Shown here: in pieces, positions 1 through 5,779 of the stretch
Layout: each line of letters starts with the position of its first letter
Numbering within the stretch: position 1 is the first letter of the stretch
Position numbers and translations under genes: made by a program
Notes under the pieces: generated by a model
What the model saw: only the letters and a program-made list of their open reading frames with translations
The model's database searches: none
Told to the model about the DNA's origin: nothing
DNA from: an uncultured Peptococcaceae bacterium
GTDB lineage: Bacteria > Bacillota > Dehalobacteriia > UBA4068 > JAAVYR01
Length of the DNA: 18,184 nt
Assembly (NCBI GenBank): GCA_949739465.1
Contig: CATIYQ010000128.1
Location: forward strand, 1-18,184
Reading direction: 5' to 3'

Positions 1-1
1 A

Positions 2-511
2 GCGGCGGCAGCCCAAAGAATGGCGGCGGAAGTGAAAGTATCGGAGATTCACGGTATGGCGCAGCGGGGCGGCAGCGTGGTGACCCAAGTCCGCTTTGGC
101 AAAAAAGTCTATTCCCCCATTATCCAACCGGGGGAAGCGGACGTGATTCTTGCCTTTGAAAAGCTGGAGGCGTTGCGTTGGATTGATTATCTGGCGAAGG
201 ACGGCGCAGTCATCGTCAACGACCAATCCTTAGACCCTATGCCTGTCTCGGCAGGAGCGGCGGCATATCCAGAAGGCATTATTGAAGGGTTGCAGGCAAA
301 AGCGAAAAAGGTGGTTTCCGTAGACGCGCTAACCCTTGCTCAAGAGGCAGGGAACGCCAAAGCTGTCAACGTGGTGCTGTTGGGTGTTCTCTCTCAAGCA
401 TTAGGGGGAGCGGACGACTTGTGGCAAGAGGCGTTAGCGGAAGCGGTGCCTGCCAAATTTTTAAGTGTGAACCAAAAAGCCTTTGCCATGGGCAGAGAGC
501 TGGAGATATAA
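2..511 (+). CDS. iorB: Indolepyruvate:ferredoxin oxidoreductase beta subunit, 5'-truncated by the window edge
   Basis: IorB pairs with IorA to oxidise aryl-2-oxoacids such as indolepyruvate to aryl-acetyl-CoA with reduction of ferredoxin, in anaerobic aromatic amino acid metabolism. The visible part has the hallmark motif VSEIHGMAQRGGSVVTQVRF and a downstream stretch typical of the gamma domain of 2-oxoacid:ferredoxin oxidoreductases. The frame is open from base 2, and the ATG at 20 is internal: family members carry a glycine-rich N-terminal segment of roughly 25 residues (GxGGQG type) ahead of the point where the window starts, so the true start lies outside. The C-terminus is intact, ending in TAA at 509-511, and a hairpin terminator follows at once. 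iorA is expected just upstream but cannot be seen. Identification is by motif recognition. Confidence 0.9.
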   Translation, partial: AAAAQRMAAEVKVSEIHGMAQRGGSVVTQVRFGKKVYSPIIQPGEADVILAFEKLEALRWIDYLAKDGAVIVNDQSLDPMPVSAGAAAYPEGIIEGLQAKAKKVVSVDALTLAQEAGNAKAVNVVLLGVLSQALGGADDLWQEALAEAVPAKFLSVNQKAFAMGRELEI

Positions 512-515
512 AATA

Positions 516-543
516 AAAAGGACTTGCGTTGGCAAGTCCTTTT
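516..543 (+). terminator. Intrinsic terminator of iorB
   Basis: A 12-bp perfect stem (AAAAGGACTTGC / GCAAGTCCTTTT) with loop GTTG starts five bases after the iorB stop codon. The A-rich 5' arm and T-rich 3' arm are typical of a rho-independent terminator. Confidence 0.85.
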
Positions 544-547
544 CCTA

Positions 548-715
548 TTCTGAGCGAAAGCGAAGAAAATCTTTAATACCATTGCGGGGAAGGGCGGCTG
601 TTTGTCGCGGGGAACGTAGCCTTGTGGCGAGGCTGCCAGGTTAAGACAACCAGACGCCTGTTTGCTTCTTTACAAAGAAGAGAGAGAAAACATTCCCAAG
701 GTAATGGCGTTATAG
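548..715 (+). repeat. Structured intergenic repeat, copy 1 (left arm of a long imperfect inverted repeat)
   Basis: This segment matches the reverse complement of 788-947 over its whole length with gaps. Shared blocks in order are TTCTGAGCG (548-556), a GCGAAGA block, a CTGTTTG block followed by a G-run, the exact 14-mer TGGCGAGGCTGCCA (625-638), CAACCAG-CG, a small hairpin, and CCCAA-GTAA. The hairpin here is CTTCTTT-AC-AAAGAAG (665-680). Together with copy 2 it fills the gene-free stretch between iorB and the first XRE gene. The 72 bases between the copies (716-787) show nothing I can name. Short open frames here have no ribosome binding site and no recognisable product. A dispersed intergenic repeat family is the likeliest explanation (inference). 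Confidence 0.65.
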
Positions 716-787
716 TTTAGAGCTGCAAGAGGTAGTTTGTATTTTGCAATAAGAGTTACTTGCTACCTGTTGTGTGTTGGGCAGTTG

Positions 788-947
788 CTATGCGTTACTT
801 TGGGCGATTTCTCGTTCTTTTTTAAAAAGAACCAAAATTGCCGCCTGGTTGCCCTAGTTGGCAGCCTCGCCACTATGTTTCTCTCCCCTCGGCAAACAGG
901 CGGCGAGTCCCCGACGACATGGGAAAGAATCTTCGCTGCGCTCAGAA
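788..947 (-). repeat. Structured intergenic repeat, copy 2 (inverted relative to copy 1)
   Basis: This is the inverted partner of 548-715. The complement of the exact 14-mer lies at 859-872, and the CGCTCAGAA end block lies at 939-947. The equivalent internal hairpin is GTTCTTTTT / AAAAAGAAC at 814-832. Its outer base pair is exchanged relative to copy 1 (C-G in copy 1, G-C here when both are read in the same direction), so the stem is kept although the bases differ. Both copies abut a gene terminator on their outer side. Confidence 0.65.
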
Positions 948-951
948 TCTA

Positions 952-981
952 AAAAGGACTGCAATTATTTGCAGTCCTTTT
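952..981 (-). terminator. Intrinsic terminator of the first XRE gene
   Basis: A 13-bp perfect stem (952-964 with 969-981; core GGACTGCAA) encloses loop TTAT. It overlaps the TAA stop of the minus-strand XRE gene and ends in a T-run on that strand. The flanking A and T runs on both sides would also let it work on the plus strand. Confidence 0.85.
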
Positions 982-1246
982 ATTTCTCGTCTGAATCACC
1001 AGAAGGTTTTATTTCTAATAACTCATCGGAGCTAATATTGAATATTTCACAAATTCCTTTTAACTCCATATCTGAAACATAGCGTTTATCTGTTTCTATG
1101 CGGGTAATAACATTTTTATCCAGATTGTAACCTGCCAATTGCAATTTTTCTGCTAAGTTTCTCTGGGATAGGTTGTGTTTTGTTCGTAAGGCAATAAGTT
1201 TTTTGCCTATTAAATTTTTTGTTCCGTTTGCTGTTCGGATTCTCAT
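980..1246 (-). CDS. Small XRE-family helix-turn-helix regulator, paralogue 1 (88 aa)
   Basis: A stand-alone Cro/C1-type DNA-binding protein. The HTH spans about residues 14-75, with helix 2 and turn at KHNLSQRNLAEKL and the recognition region around KNVITRIET. There is no effector domain. I placed the start at the ATG at 1246 because AAAAGGAAA lies about seven bases upstream. A TTG at 1264 would add six residues but has no ribosome binding site. It closely resembles the second XRE protein at 1652-1912, sharing KHNLSQ and the pattern KNV-TRIET-KRYV-D-ELK, so a duplication is likely. The region upstream holds half-sites that also occur upstream of the paralogue, which suggests mutual or autoregulation (inference). 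The target is unknown. Confidence 0.85.
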   Translation of the reverse strand: MRIRTANGTKNLIGKKLIALRTKHNLSQRNLAEKLQLAGYNLDKNVITRIETDKRYVSDMELKGICEIFNISSDELLEIKPSGDSDEK

Positions 1247-1290
1247 GATTGATTTCCTTTTCAAAATTTGTCGAATTTTAGGGGAATTTT

Positions 1291-1364
1291 TGTCTCACTT
1301 TTGTACCTGTTTTCTATTGATTGTACCTTACTTGATAGATATAATCGGTTGTGAAAGTGATACA
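1291..1364. promoter_or_regulatory. Candidate XRE operator pair between paralogue 1 and the 100-aa gene
   Basis: TGTCTCACTTTTGTA (1291-1305) and, inverted, AAAGTGATACA (1354-1364) flank the promoter of the plus-strand gene. The first lies upstream of its -35 box and the second at about the start of transcription. Nearly the same two half-sites occur upstream of XRE paralogue 2, and TCGGTTGT also sits next to a half-site in both places. Binding by either XRE protein would be positioned to repress the plus-strand gene. The role is inferred from position and recurrence. Confidence 0.5.
1317..1345 (+). promoter_or_regulatory. Sigma-A-type promoter of the 100-aa gene
   Basis: A -35 box TTGATT (1317-1322) and a perfect -10 box TATAAT (1340-1345) are separated by 17 bases. 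The predicted transcription start, near 1352, falls at the edge of a candidate operator half-site. The gene's ATG is at 1386. Confidence 0.65.
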
Positions 1365-1385
1365 AAAAAAGAAAGGATGATATTT

Positions 1386-1688
1386 ATGGAAAGTATTGAT
1401 GAACGTTTCAAAGGGACAATTTATGAATTGATGAATGGTTGCTGGGATTTATCAGAATATCCCGTGTTTGAGGGAAAATATGTGGAAAATGAGTTTGCAA
1501 ATGGATTATTTTGCGATAAGGCGTATGAGCGTGTCCAACTTGCTAATTGCCGCCTATGTGAAAGACTAGGCGTACAGGAAGACGCTGATGTTGAAATGAT
1601 TATTAGCACCTTGTTAGACATTGGCAAGCATATGGCGATGAAAATGTATGATTACGGCGTATTCTTTTCCTTGCCTTCAATCAAGTAG
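1386..1688 (+). CDS. Hypothetical protein of 100 aa between two XRE genes
   Basis: The product is small, acidic and soluble, with no signal peptide or membrane segment. It has two cysteines in NCRLCERLG (mid-protein) and a helical C-terminal part ending MAMKMYDYG. I do not recognise the family with certainty; the layout resembles small uncharacterised Firmicutes proteins often found beside phage-type regulators. I chose the ATG at 1386 because GAAAGGA sits eight bases upstream; an ATG at 1377 overlaps that site. A good promoter and candidate operators precede it, which argues for a real gene. Its last 37 bases overlap the 3' end of XRE paralogue 2 on the other strand. No terminator follows until 2014-2051, so its transcript may run antisense through that XRE gene. 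Confidence 0.6.
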   Translation: MESIDERFKGTIYELMNGCWDLSEYPVFEGKYVENEFANGLFCDKAYERVQLANCRLCERLGVQEDADVEMIISTLLDIGKHMAMKMYDYGVFFSLPSIK

Positions 1689-1912
1689 TCGTAGCTTACA
1701 TGGAAAATCTCTGTTAATGCTTTTAACTCGATGTCATTGACATAGCGTTTTTGCGTTTCTATCCGAGTTACTACATTTTTTCCAACATTAACACCGGCTC
1801 TTTGTAGTGCGCCTGCTAGGTCCGCTTGGGATAGATTATGTTTTTCTCTTAGTAAACGTAATCGTTTTGCAATGAGGTTTTTCTCACCTGTGTCTGTGCG
1901 TGGTTTGGACAT
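1652..1912 (-). CDS. Small XRE-family helix-turn-helix regulator, paralogue 2 (86 aa)
   Basis: This is the second stand-alone Cro/C1-type regulator, with the HTH over about residues 13-78 (KHNLSQADLAGAL, then KNVVTRIETQKRYV). It has the same length and plan as paralogue 1, including a short basic N-terminus and a short charged tail. The start is the ATG at 1912, with AAAGGGG about ten bases upstream. The gene runs in the same direction as paralogue 1 with the 100-aa gene lying oppositely between them, and its 3' end overlaps that gene by 37 bases. A 13-bp perfect inverted repeat sits upstream and is probably its own operator (inference). It has no recognisable effector partner nearby. Confidence 0.85.
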   Translation of the reverse strand: MSKPRTDTGEKNLIAKRLRLLREKHNLSQADLAGALQRAGVNVGKNVVTRIETQKRYVNDIELKALTEIFHVSYDYLIEGKEKNTP

Positions 1913-1928
1913 ATTTTTTTACCCCTTT

Positions 1929-1974
1929 CTGTATCACTTTTGTATACTGAGTTTAGGCGATAAAAGTGATACAG
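1929..1974. promoter_or_regulatory. Perfect 13-bp inverted repeat upstream of XRE paralogue 2, probable operator
   Basis: CTGTATCACTTTT (1929-1941) and AAAAGTGATACAG (1962-1974) are exact inverted repeats separated by 20 bases. The left arm ends 16 bases upstream of the XRE start codon on the minus strand. The same half-site recurs with small changes at 1291-1305 and 1354-1364. Arms about three helical turns apart (33 bases between arm centres) fit two dimers binding on the same face of DNA. Function is inferred. Confidence 0.6.
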
Positions 1975-2013
1975 TCGGTTGTAAAATTGATTTAAATCAA
2001 AATATTTTTAAGA

Positions 2014-2051
2014 AAAAAAGAATCTTAGTTTATCCACTAAGATTCTTTTTT
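2014..2051 (+). terminator. Intrinsic terminator upstream of pyrE
   Basis: A 15-bp perfect stem (2014-2028 with 2037-2051; core GAATCTTAG) encloses loop TTTATCCA and is followed by further Ts. The XRE gene to its left is transcribed away from it, so the only visible plus-strand source is the 100-aa gene that starts at 1386. It would insulate pyrE from that transcript. Confidence 0.8.
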
Positions 2052-2084
2052 CTTTTGGCAGGAAGACGAAAAAATATGTAGAAA

Positions 2085-2194
2085 TATAGTATAGTTTATA
2101 GGTTTGTCCTGTAACGAGAGGAGAATCAACCCGAAAAAGACCTGCTTTGTGGCGTTTTGGGTTTGTGAAATAAAAAGAAAAGGTGGAGGGTATT
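2085..2194 (+). promoter_or_regulatory. Probable pyrE promoter and 5' leader
   Basis: Two overlapping TATAGT boxes (2085-2090 and 2090-2095) could be the -10 element; I see no convincing -35 box at the right distance. The leader that follows can form a hairpin from AACCC-G-AAAA (2128-2137) and TTTTGGGTT (2155-2163), with one bulged G and a 17-base loop. It has a GAGAGG string (2116-2121) upstream, but lacks the full conserved PyrR-binding loop and has no U-run, so I do not call it a PyrR attenuator. Confidence 0.3.
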
Positions 2195-2776
2195 ATGATT
2201 ACACAAGAAGAAGTTTTACAAATGTTGAAGGACAAAAACGCATATCTGGAAGGACACTTCCGTCTGTCCTCCGGTCGCCATGCCGGCAAATATATGCAGT
2301 GCGCAAAGATTATGCAATACCCTGAAGATTTCAGCAAACTCTGCGCGGAGCTGGCTACTTACTTCAAAGATGAAAATATCACATTGGTTGCTGGTCCTGC
2401 TGTAGGGGCTGTTATCTTCTCCTATGAAATGGGTCGGGCTTTGGGTGTGAAAACCATTTTCGCTGAACGGGAAGACGGCGTCATGACCTTCCGCCGCGGC
2501 TTTGAAGTATCTCCCGAAGACCGCGTCTTGGTAGTCGAAGATGTTATCACCACCGGCGGCTCTTGCAAAGAAGTGATTAAAGCCGTTCAGGCAAAAGGGG
2601 CGACTGTTGTTTCCGCCGCTTCTATCGTAGACCGTTCCGCAGGGAAAGTTGACATGGGCGTACCATTCAAAGCCCTTCTCAGCATGGAAATCGAATCTTA
2701 TGAAGAAGATGAGTGTCCACTCTGCAAACAAGGCATGCCTATCGTAAAACCGGGCAGCAGAAAATTTGATAAATAA
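2195..2776 (+). CDS. pyrE: Orotate phosphoribosyltransferase
   Basis: PyrE joins orotate and PRPP to make orotidine 5'-monophosphate in the cytoplasm, the fifth step of de novo pyrimidine synthesis. The PRPP-binding signature VVEDVITTGGS lies at residues 113-123, preceded by an AEREDG-MTFRRGF loop that contributes substrate-binding residues. A C-terminal ECPLCKQGMP segment, with paired cysteines, is typical of the longer PyrE branch. At 193 residues the length is normal. I chose the ATG at 2195 because GGTGGAGG lies six bases upstream; the in-frame GTG at 2183 lies inside that site. pyrE stands apart from other pyr genes here and is followed within about 15 bases by a GntR-type regulator, so the two are probably co-transcribed. 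Confidence 0.95.
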   Translation: MITQEEVLQMLKDKNAYLEGHFRLSSGRHAGKYMQCAKIMQYPEDFSKLCAELATYFKDENITLVAGPAVGAVIFSYEMGRALGVKTIFAEREDGVMTFRRGFEVSPEDRVLVVEDVITTGGSCKEVIKAVQAKGATVVSAASIVDRSAGKVDMGVPFKALLSMEIESYEEDECPLCKQGMPIVKPGSRKFDK

Positions 2777-2791
2777 GGTTATCGCTTGCCG

Positions 2792-3487
2792 ATGAAAAAA
2801 GAGATTTTTCAAGATTTTCCCGCCTTTTTGGGGAAAGATCCCTTCATGCCTATGCGGGATATGATTTATCAATATTTGCGGGAGCTGATTATCACCCGTC
2901 AGCTGGAGCCGGGCAGCCGTCTGGTAGAGGAGGACTTGGGGGAAAAGCTCCACGCCTCCCGCACACCCATTCGGGAAGCCCTCCGCAAGCTGGAGCTGGA
3001 GGGGCTTATCAAGCAGCACAAGGGCAGAGGCTTGGAAGTAGGGGAAATCAGCCTGGAAGACGCCATGGATTTATATGCCCTCTGTACGGAGCTGGAGGGG
3101 TATGCGGCGCGTCTAGCGGCGGCAACCGCCACCGAAGAGGAGCTGGCGGAGCTGGGTTCTCTCTTAGATGAAATGGAATTTTGCATCGACCGCAACGAGA
3201 AAGAGCGGGAGCGGATTCTTCATCGTTCTTTCCACATGGCGATTTACAAGGCGAGCAAGAACAAGCGTTTATCGAAACTGTTAAGCGACTACAACGACTA
3301 TTTGCAGCTCTTTCGTTCTTACTATATTTCTACACCTCACACGCTGCATCAGACATTGGAGGAACACCAGCAAATGGTAGAGGCGTTCCGCAAACACGAT
3401 GAGGATTTGGCGGAAAAAGTTGCCAAAAACCATATTCATATGGCACAAAAAGCATTCCAAGCCCAATGGGACGTTTATAACAAATAA
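2792..3487 (+). CDS. GntR-family transcriptional regulator, FadR/FCD subfamily
   Basis: This is a DNA-binding repressor or activator of the FadR subfamily, members of which usually sense small organic acids. The N-terminal winged helix covers about residues 19-88, with the classic core ASRTPIREALRKLELEGLI. The C-terminal FCD ligand domain covers about 95-220, with histidines at HRSFHMAIY, LEEHQQMV and NHIHMA that fit the family's metal-binding pocket. The length of 231 residues is normal. The ATG at 2792 is called, but AAGG is better spaced for the TTG at 2786, so a start two codons upstream is possible. It follows pyrE by 9-15 bases and ends at a strong terminator. Its effector and targets cannot be read from the sequence; the pyrE linkage does not prove pyrimidine control. 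Confidence 0.9.
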   Translation: MKKEIFQDFPAFLGKDPFMPMRDMIYQYLRELIITRQLEPGSRLVEEDLGEKLHASRTPIREALRKLELEGLIKQHKGRGLEVGEISLEDAMDLYALCTELEGYAARLAAATATEEELAELGSLLDEMEFCIDRNEKERERILHRSFHMAIYKASKNKRLSKLLSDYNDYLQLFRSYYISTPHTLHQTLEEHQQMVEAFRKHDEDLAEKVAKNHIHMAQKAFQAQWDVYNK

Positions 3488-3518
3488 AAAAATAGCGGCG
3501 ATTTCAGCCGCTATTTTT
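3488..3518 (+). terminator. Intrinsic terminator of pyrE-gntR
   Basis: A 12-bp perfect stem (AAAAATAGCGGC / GCCGCTATTTTT) with loop GATTTCA starts directly after the gntR stop codon and is followed by more Ts. Confidence 0.9.
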
Positions 3519-3553
3519 GTTTTTCCGAGCTGCATTTCTTCTGTATTTTGGCA

Positions 3554-3582
3554 TTGTTTCACTGGTGTTTCTATGGTAAAAT
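3554..3582 (+). promoter_or_regulatory. Candidate promoter of the argA-ilvDNB operon
   Basis: TTGTTT (3554-3559) and TAAAAT (3577-3582) are separated by 17 bases and lie 28 bases ahead of the first gene of the operon. No T-box, leader peptide or attenuator fits in the short leader. Confidence 0.5.
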
Positions 3583-3610
3583 GAGTTTATCAACTTTTGA
3601 GGTGAAAGCC

Positions 3611-4075
3611 ATGAAATTACGAAAGGGAACCATGGCGGACGTAGAGGCAATCCGTACGCTCATCAACGACTATGCGGAGCAGGGGTTAATGCTTCCCAAA
3701 GCTCGCAGCGCCATTTATGAAAATATCCGTGAATATGTCATAGCGGAAGAGGGCGGACAAGTAGTGGGCGTAGGCGGTCTGCATATCCTTTGGCACGACT
3801 TGGCTGAGGTGCGGTCTCTCGCTGTAGCGGAAGAAACTCGTGGTAAGGGACTGGGACGGCAAATCGTCGCTGCTTTGGAAGAGGAAGCAAAAATCCTTGG
3901 CGTGACCAGGTGCTTTGCCCTTACGTACCAAAAGAATTTTTTCGCTCGCTGCGGTTATCAGTTGGTAGAAAATAAAGAGCTGCCCCAAAAGGTCTGGACG
4001 GAGTGCATTAACTGTCCCAAGTTTCCCGACTGTGACGAATATGCTATGGTAAAAAATCTGACGGAAGAAAGATAG
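3611..4075 (+). CDS. argA: GNAT N-acetyltransferase, short ArgA-like (probable N-acetylglutamate synthase)
   Basis: A 154-residue single-domain GNAT enzyme. The acetyl-CoA loop RGKGLGRQ is at residues 77-84. The C-terminal signature WTECINCPKFPDCDEYAM carries Cys132, Cys135 and Cys141. That ending is characteristic of short ArgA-type proteins annotated as amino-acid N-acetyltransferases, which acetylate glutamate as the first step of arginine synthesis; they lack the kinase-like domain of classical ArgA. The start is the ATG at 3611, six bases after GAGGTG. The gene sits 19 bases ahead of ilvD, so arginine and branched-chain amino acid synthesis appear to be co-expressed. Substrate assignment is by family resemblance, and another small-molecule acetyl acceptor remains possible. 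Confidence 0.75.
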   Translation: MKLRKGTMADVEAIRTLINDYAEQGLMLPKARSAIYENIREYVIAEEGGQVVGVGGLHILWHDLAEVRSLAVAEETRGKGLGRQIVAALEEEAKILGVTRCFALTYQKNFFARCGYQLVENKELPQKVWTECINCPKFPDCDEYAMVKNLTEER

Positions 4076-4094
4076 AAAACGATGAGGTGATAAA

Positions 4095-5756
4095 ATGAGA
4101 AGCGATGCAATCAAAACAGGCGCTGATAAAGCGCCACATCGGTCTTTGTTATATGCGTTGGGGCTGACCAAAGAGGAAATGGAACGCCCTATGATCGGCA
4201 TTGTCAATTCCTTTAATGAAATCATTCCCGGTCATGTCCACTTGCGGCAGATTTGCGACGCGGTGAAAGCAGGCGTGCGCCTGGCAGGGGGTACGCCTAT
4301 TGAATTCCCTGCTATCGGTGTGTGCGACGGCATCGCCATGGGGCATACGGGCATGAAATATTCTCTTGCCAGTCGGGAGTTGATTGCTGATTCTATCGAG
4401 GTGATGGCATTGGCCCACGCTTTCGACGGGTTAGTCTTTATCCCCAACTGTGATAAAATCGTTCCCGGTATGCTCATGGCGGCGGCAAGACTGGACGTTC
4501 CGTCTATCTTTGTCAGCGGCGGACCAATGCTGACGGGCTACGCCAACGGCAAAACCCTGGACTTAAACTCTCTTTTTGAAGCAGTGGGAGAATTAGCGGC
4601 AGGGAAAATCACTGCGTGTGAACTGGAAGAAATCGAAGAGTGCGCTTGTCCCGGTTGTGGCTCTTGCTCGGGGATGTTTACAGCAAACTCTATGAATTGC
4701 TTAACGGAAGTATTAGGCATGGCGCTCCCTGGCAACGGGACAATCCCTGCCGTATCGGGGGCGAGAACCAGACTGGCGAAAAAAGCCGGTATGGCGGTGA
4801 TGAACTTAGTGGAACAGGATATTCGCCCCAGTCAGATTTTGACGGAAACGGCATTTCGGAACGGGTTGGTGGTAGACATGGCGTTAGGTTGCTCCACCAA
4901 TACGGTGCTGCACTTACCTGCTATCGCTCACGAGGCGGGCGTTTCTTTGGATTTAGAAATGATTAACGATATTAGCAAAACCACGCCCCACCTCTGTAAG
5001 TTAGCGCCGGCAGGCGAACACCACGTCCAGGATTTAGACAGAGCCGGAGGTATCTCCGCGCTGCTCCATGTGTTGGATGGCTTGGGCTTAATCGAAACCA
5101 ATGTTTCCAGTGTGACAGGAAAAACCATGGCGGAAAATATTGCCGGCACAAAGGTGAAAGACAGCGATGTGATTCGCAGTAAGGATAGGGCTTACAGCCA
5201 AACAGGGGGACTTGCCATCCTGAAAGGAAACTTGGCTCCCGACGGCGCAGTGGTGAAAAAAGGTGCAGTTGCTCCTGAAATGCTGGTACATAAGGGAAAG
5301 GCTAGAGTATTTGACGGAGAAGACGAGGCGGTAAAAGCCATCTTTGCAGGGGAAATCCATAGTGGAGAAGTGGTTGTAATCCGTTATGAAGGACCAAAAG
5401 GTGGTCCCGGTATGCGGGAAATGCTGACGGCTACTTCCGCTGTGCAAGGTATGGGCTTAGGCTCTTCGGTAGCGCTCATTACCGACGGACGGTTTTCCGG
5501 GGCAACGAGAGGCGCGGCAATCGGTCATGTTTCTCCCGAAGCGGCAGAAGGCGGACTCATCTCTCTGGTGGCGGAAGGTGATGAAATCGCCATCGACATT
5601 CCCAACGGCAAGCTGGAACTTTTGGTAGACGAAGCAACCCTTGCCAAGCGAAAAGAAAGCTGGCAAAAGCCCGCGCCGAAGATTACCAAAGGGTATCTGG
5701 CAAAATATGCGGAGCGGGTCAGCTCTGCCGCGCAAGGGGCCATTTCATTGAAATAA
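4095..5756 (+). CDS. ilvD: Dihydroxy-acid dehydratase
   Basis: IlvD dehydrates 2,3-dihydroxy-isovalerate and 2,3-dihydroxy-3-methylvalerate to the 2-oxoacid precursors of valine and isoleucine. The protein has 553 residues, a normal length. Visible signatures are PNCDKIVPGM, with the iron-sulfur ligand Cys119 and Lys121 (the lysine carbamylated in the family), and CACPGCGSCSGMFTANSMNC, with ligand Cys191. The C-terminal region has TDGRFSGATRG and GHVSPEA, also diagnostic. The start ATG at 4095 has GAGGTGATAAA upstream. It follows the ArgA-like gene by 19 bases and precedes ilvN by 23 bases, within one operon. The enzyme is oxygen-sensitive when it carries a [4Fe-4S] cluster, which suits an anaerobe; the cluster type is not decidable here. 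Confidence 0.97.
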   Translation: MRSDAIKTGADKAPHRSLLYALGLTKEEMERPMIGIVNSFNEIIPGHVHLRQICDAVKAGVRLAGGTPIEFPAIGVCDGIAMGHTGMKYSLASRELIADSIEVMALAHAFDGLVFIPNCDKIVPGMLMAAARLDVPSIFVSGGPMLTGYANGKTLDLNSLFEAVGELAAGKITACELEEIEECACPGCGSCSGMFTANSMNCLTEVLGMALPGNGTIPAVSGARTRLAKKAGMAVMNLVEQDIRPSQILTETAFRNGLVVDMALGCSTNTVLHLPAIAHEAGVSLDLEMINDISKTTPHLCKLAPAGEHHVQDLDRAGGISALLHVLDGLGLIETNVSSVTGKTMAENIAGTKVKDSDVIRSKDRAYSQTGGLAILKGNLAPDGAVVKKGAVAPEMLVHKGKARVFDGEDEAVKAIFAGEIHSGEVVVIRYEGPKGGPGMREMLTATSAVQGMGLGSSVALITDGRFSGATRGAAIGHVSPEAAEGGLISLVAEGDEIAIDIPNGKLELLVDEATLAKRKESWQKPAPKITKGYLAKYAERVSSAAQGAISLK

Positions 5757-5779
5757 ATTGAAAAAGAAAAGGAGGGAAG

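Noticed and set aside
394..582. Minus-strand open frame of 62 codons
   Set aside because: It runs through the iorB terminator hairpin and the repeat and is antisense to iorB; it has no start signals.
737..1082. Several short open frames on the plus strand in the region left of the first XRE gene
   Set aside because: They lie in the inverted-repeat units or antisense to the XRE gene, have no ribosome binding site, and give no recognisable protein.
980..1264. Longer form of XRE paralogue 1 from a TTG at 1264
   Set aside because: No ribosome binding site ahead of the TTG, while the ATG at 1246 is preceded by AAAAGGAAA at proper distance.
980..1912. Toxin-antitoxin system made of an XRE antitoxin and the 100-aa protein
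   Set aside because: The genes are not in an operon, the small protein shows no toxin fold motif I know (HigB, RelE, HipA), and two XRE copies do not fit the usual layout. Not excluded, only unsupported.
980..1974. Prophage remnant
   Set aside because: Apart from C1/Cro-like regulators there is no integrase, structural or replication gene and no attachment-site repeat.
2101..2194. PyrR-type attenuator upstream of pyrE
   Set aside because: Only a GAGAGG string is present; the conserved binding loop and a terminator/antiterminator pair are missing.
2216..3019. 267-codon minus-strand open frame opposite pyrE and gntR
   Set aside because: Antisense to two well-identified genes, with composition expected of a shadow and no ribosome binding site.
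3519..3610. T-box or leader-peptide attenuator ahead of the ilv operon
   Set aside because: The leader is too short and shows no specifier loop, T-box sequence (TGGNACCGCG) or terminator pair.
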